Origin: Paratinospora sagittata
Taxonomy: Eukaryota > Streptophyta > Magnoliopsida > Ranunculales > Menispermaceae
Length of the DNA stretch: 64,000 bases
Assembly: GCA_035771175.1 (NCBI GenBank)
Contig: CM069593.1
Location: forward strand, 42,655,741 to 42,719,740
Direction of reading: 5' to 3'
Shown here: positions 1-10,300 of the stretch, one piece after another
Position numbering within the stretch: the first letter of the stretch is position 1
Layout of the letters: each line of letters starts with the position of its first letter
Position numbers and translations under genes: made by a program
The notes under the pieces: model-generated
The model's input: the letters and a program-made list of their open reading frames with translations, nothing else
The model's database searches: none
What the model was told of the DNA's origin: nothing

Positions 1-917
1 ATGATGTCATTTCGTTAGGAATTAGACCCGGATGAGGTTTGCGAAACCTCATTGTCAGTAGGCCTATCCTAACAAGGGTTGCGATCCTTGAAATGACTGT
101 GAATTGGGTAATGAGAGGTTGTGGCTACCTTGTACGGCCATACAAGGGTTAGACCCGCTCTCTTGCCTTGAAGGAGGGAGATGAAATTCTTTTTATGAAT
201 GAGCATAAATTATATATTGTGTACATGTACATTATTTTGAAGAATGTTGCATATATGCTTTTGAAATATTTTAATTTGAATGATTTGATATGCCGTATTT
301 CCTAAAATGCATGCGATTGTCATGTCAAGAACTATATTCACTGAGCTGTTGTTTGCTCACCCCATTTCCCACACTATTTCAGGTACAAAAGAAAAAGGAA
401 AAGGAAAAATTTGAGAGTGATCAGGACGTGATTAAGACTGACATTGTTGATGAACGTATGCTTTGGAAGAAGTGATTACATGTTTTATATATTTTGATAT
501 ATATATAATTATCACACATCTTATATATGTATTACCATCTAGAGGGGTTAGTTTGGGAAAATGAGATATCAATGGTTATTTTGGATTGTTAAGATATTTG
601 GCGATGATATATATATATATATATATTTGGATGATGGAATGTTTGTGTTTATGAATGGCAATGATTGTCTTTTGGATTATGGTATACATGGATGGAATGA
701 TTATGCATATATATGGAGATGATTTGATTTGTGGTATATCAGGTTTTGTGAAATGTCCATTTTATGGGGAAATGTTGCCGAAATTTTTGAAAATTTTGGG
801 AAGGATTATGAGACTATATGAAGGCTGACAGTATACTATATATTGTATATGGGTATGTACAGTGTATAGTATATTGTGTCGGTCATGACGTTAGCCTATG
901 TCAGGGGCGTCGTGACA
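1..917 (+). mobile_element. 3' part of an LTR (Gypsy-type), cut by the window start
   Basis: The block ends with GGGGCGTCGTGACA at about 904-917, the kind of 3' terminus (…GTGACA) common in plant Ty3/Gypsy LTRs. It stops abruptly where L1-LINE protein similarity begins on the other strand. The interior is AT-rich with an (AT)n tract at 607-626 and no convincing coding sequence. The short ORF at 290-475 shows no recognisable domain. The left boundary lies outside the window, so a solo LTR cannot be told from the end of a full element. Confidence 0.5.
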
Positions 918-1760
918 GGCAGCCTCTATCTCTCATAGAATGAATGCATTCGAACCCCAGTAAGGAACTATTAGATATGAGTTGGTTGGGAATGAAAGCA
1001 TTATGATTTTCTGAGATCACCTCTGTCATCATGCTTCGAAGTCTGTTAGTTATCTCCTTTGTGATAACTTTATATATCACATTGCACAGACTTATGGGCC
1101 GAAACTGAGAAACCTGTTTGGGGTTTTGTATTTTTGGAATGAGGGCAGTTATTGTGTGATTGAAATCAGCAACTGAGCGACCTCCATTGAGAACCTCCAA
1201 GCATAGCCTTGTCATATCATCCCCAACTGTATTCTAACAATTCTGGAAAAATGATAGTGACATGCCATCAGGACCTGGGGACTTTGAAGGATTCCTCTGG
1301 AATAGGGCACATTTAATTTCCTCTGCTTCAAAATCTCTGCATAAGACTTGATTCATATCATTAGTCACCTTAGATTCTACACATGACACTACAAAATTTA
1401 TAGAGTAATCTTGAGGAGATATTGATGTAAATAAATCATTAAAGTAAGTAATAAAAGAAGAACCAATTTCATTCTTTTCCTCCACCCAAACATTTAAATG
1501 ATTCATGATACCTTTGATGTGGTTTTGTTTTCTCTTAATGGAAGCGTCCGATGAAAGAAAGTAGAGTTACAGTCATCTTTTTGAAGCCAAAGAGCCTTCG
1601 ATCTGCTTGAGTTGCACATATGGGGAGTCTGAATTTTGCTAGAAGGATAATCTATTTCTGATATGCTTGATGTTCTCCCTGTTTCTTGATACAGACCATC
1701 ACTTCCACTGCATTAGTTTCCTAGAGCATTCTTCAATTTTGTACAGACTCCCCATATGTA
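918..1760 (-). mobile_element. L1-type LINE reverse transcriptase fragment
   Basis: Two neighbouring minus-strand frames (1506-1234 and 1215-901) carry the N-terminal half of a plant L1 reverse transcriptase: a KSPGPDG motif, then ALIPKI and FRPISLCNVIYK, then a NHNAFIP-like block. The frames are separated by a stop or frameshift. The endonuclease, the YADD active site and the zinc-binding tail are absent, so this is a dead internal fragment. It abuts the LTR end at 917. Its upstream side ends near an (AT)n tract at 1762-1782. Confidence 0.85.
1616..1759. repeat. Short 16-bp inverted repeat at the edge of the LINE fragment
   Basis: ACATATGGGGAGTCTG near 1616-1631 recurs as its reverse complement (CAGACTCCCCATATGT) near 1744-1759, just before the (AT)n tract. 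It could be a small hairpin or the ends of a tiny insertion. Confidence 0.6.
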
Positions 1761-1799
1761 TTATATATATATATATATATAATATAAACTTGTAAAGAA

Positions 1800-3125
1800 G
1801 AGCCTTAAAATGAAAAAAAAGATTTAAAAAAAAATTGTTAATAAAAAAAAATAGAAACCTTTGTTAAATAAAAAAATAAAATGTGGAATAAAGTACAAAA
1901 AAAAAGTGAACGACTATTAAAAAAATATAAAACAAAGAAGACGACACCATCTACAGAAGAAAAAAAAATCAAACCAACAAAATTGCAAATAAGATTAACC
2001 TTTTTCAATTCCTCCGAAGTATAAAAATTTCACAGCGTAAGAAAAAAAAAGAAGAAAGAAATCTCTGTTTCTTGAGTGTCATCTCTCCGATATCCTCTTT
2101 ATTTTTGGTGTCTCATTCATTTATTTTAAAAATCTCACAAAAGTTTTTATCCTTTTGCAATTTTTTCATTTTTCTTAAAGAGGCATCATCCACTTTGTTC
2201 CAGATTTTGTTTTATTCTTTAATAGTGAATGATGCCTCGACGCAATCTACTGTTAAATAAAAAACACAAAATCTGGAAAGTTAAAAAAAAAGAAAAAAAA
2301 GTGAATGGTTATAAAAAAAATCTGGAACAAACGCCATTCACTTTGCTAAAAAAAATGAAAAAGAAAATCACACAAGGTACGATTTCTTAAATAAAGTAAA
2401 TGAGACAAAAAAAAGGATATCGGAAAGATGATACTGGAAAGACGAAATATATTTTTTTTGCCGCTGTAAGTTTTTTAAACTTTAAAGAAATCGCACAAGA
2501 TTAATTTTTTTGTGCAAATTTGGTGGTTTAATTTTTTTGAGGCGTCATTTACTTTGTTCTATATTTTTTTAATAGTCGTTCACTTCTTTTTTTAACTTTA
2601 TTCTAGATTTTTTTTATTTAACAATAGTTTTCAGATATTTTTATTTAACAAATAAAATTTAAAATTTAAAAATTCTAAAAAATGAAAAAAATAAAAAAAA
2701 TAATTTAATGTGGATGACGCATCTTCAAATTTAAACCAACGAAATCGCACAAAAAATTAACCTTTTTTTAGCAAAGTGAATGATGTTTGTTTCATATTGT
2801 TTTTATAACCATTCACTTTTTTTTTTAACTTTTCAAATTTTGTGTTTTTTTTATTTTGTGTTCCAGATTTCTTTAAGAGATGTCATCTACTATTAAACAA
2901 TAAAAATAAAATATGGAACAAAGTGGATGATGTCTTTTTAAGAAAAATGAAAAAATCGCATAAGAATAAAAACCCTTGTTCGATTTGTAAAATAAATGAA
3001 TGAAACATAAAAAAGAAAGAAGACGTCGGAGAGATGACACCCGAGAGATGAAAGTTTCTTTTTTTTTTTTTTTTTTTTTTTCTGTAGATGGCTCCGTTTT
3101 CTTTGTTCTATATTTTTTTTAAGAG
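1800..3125. repeat. Large AT-rich nested inverted-repeat (foldback) complex
   Basis: About 2060-2360 reappears in reverse complement at about 2750-3065. Shared blocks include GTGTCATCTCTCCGA, CATCATCCACTTTGTTCCA and AGCAAAGTGAATG. An outer and inner pair also match: about 1850-1960 is the reverse complement of both about 2535-2640 and about 3075-3125 (CCATCTACAG next to a long A or T run). A further partial inverted copy lies at about 2340-2460. No coding potential is seen. The structure resembles compound MITE or foldback DNA that would fold into a long hairpin if transcribed. Confidence 0.75.
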
Positions 3126-4445
3126 AGCAGCTATTTGGACCACATTAACAGACTATCTTCACCTCAATTACTAATATAACCCTTATCCTTAACATATATA
3201 TATTATTCCTACCCAGCCAAAAAATAAGAAAATCCTAAACTACCCTTCGCCCATTTGTACCCCATCCAAATCTTTCCTCTCTTCTCCACTATTTCTTATT
3301 CTCCATTTCTTCTCCAAAACCCTAGCCCCTAACTCCAAAGCCCTATATTTTCATATTCTTATCTTGGTAGGAAGAAAATTAGAGATAGAGAAGCATCGTT
3401 TGGACCCTATTTAGAGGGAATCGCCGCTCGTTGGTCTTCGACATATTTTTGATGTTTGATCCATTGAATTGATAAGAAATGCATATTTTAATAGTTTTTT
3501 TTTTGTGCACTTTTATTCATGAAATGGAGCATGCATGAGTATTTCTCGGTGTGTTTTGTGTGAAAAAAAGTCAGAGTTCGTCCTAGGGTCGGCCATGCAG
3601 GACAAACCGGTACAAAGTAGGGTTGGCCATTCATGTCAGACACTACTTTCTACATGTTGGCCATGAATGGCCAACTCTACTTTGTATCGGTTGGTCATGC
3701 GTGACCAACCCTCCTATATTTTACATTTTCACATTCCACACTGCATTGAGATGCATTCAATAACATTTTTGACATGTTTATAACTATTTCGGGTTGATTT
3801 GGGTAGGGGTACCGTTTTCATCTCTGAACTCTAATATGGAGTACGAGTGAGAAATGATACCTCAAACTAATCCGGAATGACTGTAAACATGTCAAAAATA
3901 TCATGAAATACATTCCAATGCAATATGGAGTGTTAAAATACAACAAAAATCAAGAAATAGGATGGCCCTTACATCACGATTTAAAAAAAAATAAAAAATC
4001 CAATAAGATATTTGCACGCAACAAAAACTTATCTTTTCTTGATGTATGATTGTCACAAAAGCCACTCCTTTGACCATAATGATTAAAATGTGTATTGATA
4101 GTTGTATTTTTTGAATGTCCTAAACCTATTAAATGAAACAAAAAACATTTCACTTTGAAATCATCAAAAAATCTTTTAAACCTTGTACAAATGTGATAGC
4201 GTTGAAGGGAGACTAAGGTTGAATTAGACGGGAGTTGAAGATGATTGCTGGAGAAGAAAAAGATAGTTGGAGAAGATGAAGATGAATTGAGGAACATTTA
4301 GGGGTGGGTCTTTTTTGTTGTTGTTGCATTTTTTTTTTAAATAAGGTCATTTGGGTAATTTTAACTTAGGGTAGTTTAGAAATTAGATTATTTAAGTAAA
4401 GTGGGGTGATAATAGTCCATTAATAGAATTTATCTAGTTGCCCAT
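3120..4445 (-). mobile_element. Foldback (TIR) Mutator-like non-autonomous element, copy 1
   Basis: The block has pyrimidine-rich ends (an AAACCCTAGCCCCTAAC-like stretch near 3310-3335 and a mirror-image CT-rich arm at about 4200-4310). Its core is an inverted repeat: about 3720-3840 pairs with about 3835-3945, sharing ATTTTTGACATGTTTA. A second hairpin lies at 3588-3714. On the minus strand it carries the block TTTAGGACATTCAAA, which recurs as TTTAGGGCATTCAAA in the copies at about 56.1-57.4 and 57.9 kb. The 107-codon ORF at 3974-4297 has no recognisable domain. Exact ends and the target duplication were not resolved. Confidence 0.55.
3588..3714. repeat. Imperfect ~49-bp inverted repeat (hairpin) in copy 1
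   Basis: Arms of about 49 bp (GGTCGGCCATGCAGG… on the left and its near reverse complement ending …GCGTGACCAACC on the right) flank a loop of about 25 bp. Both arms contain TACAAAGTAG and TTGGCCATTCATG. Confidence 0.75.
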
Positions 4446-4964
4446 AGATTTATTTACTTGCCAACTATTTTTAATAGTCAGTGATTTTTTTTATTTATTC
4501 CACATTTTGTTTTTTTATTTAACAATAATTTGTATTTTGTTTTTTTATTAATTTTTTTTTAAAAAAGCTTTTTAATTTGTGGGCCCTTTTCAAAAGTTTT
4601 TATTATATATATATATATATATATATATTTAAAAATGGAAAACATGCCGGTGACATGCATATTTTTTATTTTTTAATAGGAGACACCTAATCGTTTTGTC
4701 TTTTAAAACGCAATTATGACATATTTTGGACAAATTAACACTAACATATTTAAAGTTTGTCTTATTTTTGATATATTATTTTTAGATACTGGATATAAAA
4801 AAATAATCATATACAAATCCGTCGACTTGGCTTTTTCTTTCAATTCCTCGTTGTTGGGCCAACTAAACGCTGCAAAGCTAAATTAAAAACAAAACACAAA
4901 AAGAAATTAATGAAAATTTGAGATCAGAAATGAAAAACCAAAAAGATTCACCTTATTTCAATTA
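4446..4964 (+). promoter_or_regulatory. Intergenic / presumed promoter region of the AGD11-type gene
   Basis: This is AT-rich sequence between the foldback element and the presumed 5' UTR. It includes a (TA)n microsatellite at about 4603-4628. No unambiguous TATA box was chosen. A pyrimidine-rich tract (CTCTCTCCCCCCTC) near 4967-4980 is a plausible initiation region. Calling it a promoter is inference from position. Confidence 0.35.
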
Positions 4965-5365
4965 ATTCTCTCTCCCCCCTCATTTTATTTCAATTTATTT
5001 ATTTTTCTTCTTGTTTTGATTTTTTTTTTCTAAATCAAACAAAATGGGTTTCAATTTGTCAAGGTACAACTCTCACTTTCTCCTTCATTTTAATTTCAAT
5101 TTTTTATTGTTTTCTTGTTTTGGTTTTCTGAAGTCAAACAAAAAGGATTTAATTAATTTTGTTGATGATGATCATTGTCTCATCTGGGCATGGTGGTTGA
5201 TTTGTTGGTTGCTTGCAGATTTGAGAGGCAAATGGAAGAGGAATTTTGATGTTCTCCTGCTTCTTTATCTGTGCTTGGAATGTTGGCAATGAAATCGTAG
5301 TGTTCATGTCAAAGAAGTTTCCTTGTGGGTGGTCTTTAAGATACTTGTGAAATCCTGGGTTCTAG
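4965..5365 (+). other. Presumed 5' UTR of the AGD11-type gene, with a likely UTR intron
   Basis: A pyrimidine-rich leader is followed by a credible intron at 5064-5218 (donor AAG|GTACAAC, acceptor TTGCTTGCAG|AT). An ATG at 5044 lies upstream. If the intron is removed, that ATG opens a uORF of about 16 codons ending in TGA, well before the main ATG at 5366. Transcript ends are inferred. Confidence 0.45.
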
Positions 5366-5408
5366 ATGAATACCCAGAAAGCAAATGCTGATCCTGACAC
5401 CATTTCAG
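5366..5408 (+). CDS. AGD11: AGD11-type gene, coding exon 1
   Basis: ATG at 5366 opens [14 protein letters not shown]. The exon ends at phase 1 before GTATAT, and its last G completes a glycine codon with exon 2. The start is the only ATG in frame upstream of the zinc finger. Confidence 0.8.
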
Positions 5409-7271
5409 GTATATTTTACTTGTTTAATTTCTGTTGTTTATATTTTAGGGGTTTTCTAAAGGTGTTAATTAATTTGCTTTATTGATTTGAGCACTTGAGA
5501 ACTATGAACAACTAATCATATGAATTTCACAAATTGATAATGAATTAAAAAGAAGAATGATCCATGTAAGAGATTTTTGTTTGTTGATGCCTCTTAATTT
5601 TAGGGCATCCCTAATTTTGTATTTTTCTTTGTCTAATGGTGAAAGGGAACAGACATAAAAAGATCAATCAAACAAATTAAGCTACTATAGCCCGCCATGA
5701 CTAGCGGTTGCTCTTGCATGTGTATATGTATTTGTTTTCAGAAATGTGGTAATTTGGGTTGTGTTTGCAACACCTGTAAGGCTTTTTTAACCTATTTACA
5801 AGGCAAGTGACATTTATGGGAAGCTTCAAGAGAAAGAAGAAACTTGAAAATGTGTTTGAAAGGATTTGGGAATCTTTGTTCTTCTGTCACAATGGATGCT
5901 TGAGAATTAGTCGTATTCTTGTGGCCCAATAGGGTAGTTGGTGATGGGTAGTGCAAAAGTTATTTAGCTTATGAGTGTTTGCTACTCATGTTATATAAGG
6001 AAGTTGAGTTCAAGAAAAATCTGAAGGTATATTGACTTGTAGATTTACTGGTTTAGGAATTATTAATTGCAAAGGTGTCTTCCTTGGATCAGATAATGCA
6101 ATTCAAGTATGTGTTGCCTTCAAACTGAAATTGGACAGTTATTTTTGCTTAGAATCCAAGATTAAGAAAGGTAAGACATGATGCTTGTGATCTTAGGTTT
6201 GTTTAAGTTATCCTCGTATTGTATTTTTTGGTATTTCTACATTCTGTAAGATAGTTAAGGAAGAGATACTGGTGGACTCAAATGCACGTGTAGTGAGTGA
6301 AGCTGCATATCATCATTAAATTTAGGCGGATTCAAATGGTGAAATATGCATGACTTTTTTCCATTTGAATAACAATTGATTGAGCATAATGTCAATGTTG
6401 ATGACTTTCATAAGGAAAAAAAAATCATCATTAGATTGTTTACATATTATCATGAATTAAGATTATATTCCTAAAGGTTAATTCAATTATATTTGCTTTC
6501 TTTTTCTCTTACTGTGCTTATCAATGTTTATTTTTCTTAAGTACTTAACAATGTAATTGTATTTACATTTTAATTAAGGCCTTAAAGAGCAAGTGCTGAA
6601 GGTCCTATAGGTTTAAAAAGCTGTCATGGATATTTCTTTCTATTTTTGTTCATGGTGGGTTTTTTGTTTGTTTGTTTCCTAAAGATCTTAAGTACTATAT
6701 GTAGGGTCAACATCTTGCCTTTTAGATCTATTATGTGCAGACCACTCAACAAATTGGAGTTGCCCAAAGGAAGGCCAAAGATCTCTTATAGGTAGTACAT
6801 TATTTTTCATCCTTCTAGTAACTTATTCATTTGCTTAGGACTTTGCGTCTTGTTAAGAAGTAAATATTTTTTCCTGTGTTTGTCAAAATGCCCGCACCTT
6901 TTTGATCTTGTTCTTGTTGGCGGTAAGTGAAGTGAAGCCACTGAAACATGCCTAACAAAATATAAACTCATGTCAAGAATCTATTAAAAAGTGTCATCAA
7001 TGACCAACATTGTAGGCTAGCATGTGGTTTATCCCAATGCCAAGTTGTGACACAATCATAATCTTTTGAACCTAAAGTTTCCTGAACTATTGGAATTTTT
7101 TCTTTTTTGATTTTTAAGTGGTCAAATAACAAATTGATTGTAACTAAAAATACTATTAATTAGTTAAAATTAGGTAAAGAATAAAATAATTTGCAAATTA
7201 GAAAAAAATAAACTTTTTAATAATAAAATTATAAAAAACTACTTCAACCTTTTTTTTTTTTTTTTAAAATT

Positions 7272-7302
<31 letters not shown>

Positions 7303-10300
7303 AAACATCCCCAAAGACTATAAATATCTGAAAATGAAGTTAAATCTTTTGTAAAATGGGAAAAGTTTAAGTTAATACAGAAAGAAAGGAAAAAAAAAAG
7401 ATTTAAAGACTCTAATGTTAACCTGAAAAAAAAAGAAGAACATGTTCATAAGAAATTGTAGGTTAATCAACTTATAAATTCCTAAATATACTAAACATGT
7501 TTTTTATAAGTTCAAGTCCCAATGTGTTGGGAATGGGAAGAGAATTACTTTGATGAGGAGGGGGAGCACCCCCTTTGTAATCCCACATTGGGTACAAGGG
7601 GGAGGGGAGTTCTTCCCCCTTTATAAGACCCATACCCCTTCCCTATCCCATTATCTTCTCTCTATCTCCTCCAAGAGTAAGAGAATAATCTAAAAACTTT
7701 GTTCCAGTTTTGGGGACTTATCGTTATCAATTTATTTTTATATTTTTTGATGAGTTTGATGCTTAAGTATCAACCTGGCCACTTGATCGACCCAACTTGG
7801 TAATCAGTAGGTTGGGTATTATAAAGTTTTTTTAGGCTGGTCTCCAATAGGGGTGTGCATAGGTGGGGTAAGGTTAGATTTGACCATAAAAATTAGTCTG
7901 ACCCAATTCCCTTGGGTGATAAATCTTATCGCCTAAATTTGACCTGTAAAAATGACAAAAGAATAATTCTCAACTGTCCTACTAGTTAGATCAGGTTGGT
8001 TGGGTGGTCGGTTTTAATTGATATCCCACCAAAGAAAGCACAAATCTTTTTGTAACTTCCTTTTTAGAATGTTAGGGTAACTGATCTTGGGGTTAATAGT
8101 TGAAAGATAGTTGAAGTAGAGAGGAGTGTTGACGGACACAATGAAATGTTGAGATGAGAAAAAGCTGGGGGGGGGGGGGGGGGTTGGGGGTTGGAATCTA
8201 TAGATACAAACCCATATAGTAGTCTCACATCGGCTGTGTAATGGAAGGATCTTTGAGGTATATTGTAGAAGTTATCTCAAACATGTGAACACTTGTTTTG
8301 GAGGGACCAATGTGGAACCTCTAAGTTTTGCACAATTGGAAAAACATCATGCAATAAGATAAACAATATCAAGATAAATCCTATTTTGTGCATTTAGCAG
8401 CAAAACCAAAGGGGAACCAGTCATCTAATGCAAGCAAAGCTAAAATTACTATTGCATGGTGCATGCAGAAAAAGAAAATTACAAGTGCACAATCTATTCA
8501 AAAGAATCGCAACATCTAGAGAGGACCAAAATTAACCTTGGTTTATGGAACAATTAGTCTAAGATCTTTGTTGCTCCATGGTATGTTGTAGGAGAAATGA
8601 TAAACCTGAAATAATTGATGCAATTCATACTAGATTGATTTCATTGATACCAAATTGTTTTTTTCAAGAATAGTACATTTACAGTAAGTAATGAAAATTA
8701 CCGCATATGCTCATGTGCATCGGGTGACAAGATGTTCACCCTACAACTCTATCGCAACATCATGTTTCCCCAACTTTGAACCCACAACCCATTCGCCTTA
8801 TACAAACTACTATTAGACACCCAAAAAGAGGCCAATAAATGAGATTGTTCCCACACTGCACATGAATATGATTCTATTCCATCAAACCATCATTTGAAAA
8901 ATTGAAAAAATTCGCTTAAATTCGACGATTTTTTCGGTTTTTTGAACCACCGAAGTGTGAAGTAGATGTAATATAAAAATAAAAAATTGCCGAAAAATCT
9001 CAACAAATTTGATAAAATTCGATAAAAGTTTAATAATTAAATTAGAAAATACAAAACTTCGACATAAAATTCGATGAAATTTGATAAATTTCATGAAATT
9101 TGACAAAGAAGTAAACATGTGTTATTTCATCAATCCAAAACAAAAAAAATTACCAATAATTAGTATGCATTTTTATGACTTCATCAACCACGATAGCAAT
9201 ATAAATTAAAAAAAAAAATCTAACAAGCTAACAAATCATGTAATTTATAGGATATGCCTTACGTAAAAAAGAAGAAAAGAAGTAAGAAAAACAAAAAAAA
9301 GAAAGAAAGAAAGTTAACAACCCACTTAACAAGATTGATTTTGTTAGGTCATTTATGAATATTTTTTTATATTAAAAGTATTTATTTATATTAGTTTTGA
9401 GCTTATATTACAATAAATCTAGATATTTTAGCATCTTGCAAAACTTATCTAATTTAGTGAATTTTTACAAAAATTCTCTGCGTCGAATTAAACTTCCCTG
9501 AATTAATTTCGGTTTTCAAGTGATCAAAGTCCAGGGCGAAGTCGAATTTTCAATCCTTGCGTCAAACAGTCTCCCATTCCTTTCCTTCTAAATACACCAA
9601 GTTGTCACCAAGGTAATTACACTCTAATGTTTCTTCCAACCATGCAAGACCTAATGTAGGAACCTGAAGACTACTCCTTTATGTGGCGCCTGTGCTTGTA
9701 TGATTGTACCGGAAAGTGAGACTTCCATCTTTCCCACATATCCTCTGTGAATGGACACTGAGAGAAGATATGAATGGCGAATTCACTATCTTGTTGTTTG
9801 CATAGAGAGCACCGATGTGGGGATAAGCAATTGTTTGGGAACTCTTTTTGCAACACATCTCTAGTGTTAAGTTTGCCATGTTCAATGACCCACCCCAAGA
9901 ATTTGACCTTTGTAGGCACTAATGCATTCCAAATGCACTCAAAAGAAGGGAGGGATGGGGAACTGGGTTCATCAACTCATGTAGAGTAACAAGATTTAGA
10001 GGTGAAAGCCCTCGATGAATCCCAAGGCCAAATATAGCAATGATCCCTTTCGATCAATTATACTTGAGAAAAAAGTTCAAACAAAACCTCACCCCTCCCT
10101 CATTTCTCTCTCAGATAGGTTTCGGTTTAGGTGAACATCCCATGAAAGTCCTCCCCCAATATTAGGGGCTGTTGAAGACGTAAATGAAGAGATAGGCTTA
10201 TAATGGAGTGATGATAACCGGTATAGATTAGGAAATAGTTCCTTGAAGCTAGTGGTGCCACACCAAGGATCCTCCTAAAAGAGAAGTTTGCGCCCCCCCC

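Noticed and set aside
290..475. 61-codon plus-strand ORF in the LTR
   Set aside because: Low complexity, no domain, inside an LTR-like block; length expected by chance.
5044..5292. 82-codon ORF as a separate gene
   Set aside because: Interrupted by a credible UTR intron and directly upstream of the AGD11-type start; better read as UTR with a possible uORF.
8882..9118. 78-codon Phe/Ile-rich minus-strand ORF
   Set aside because: Product of AT-rich hAT-like repeat copy A; stops differ in the other copies.
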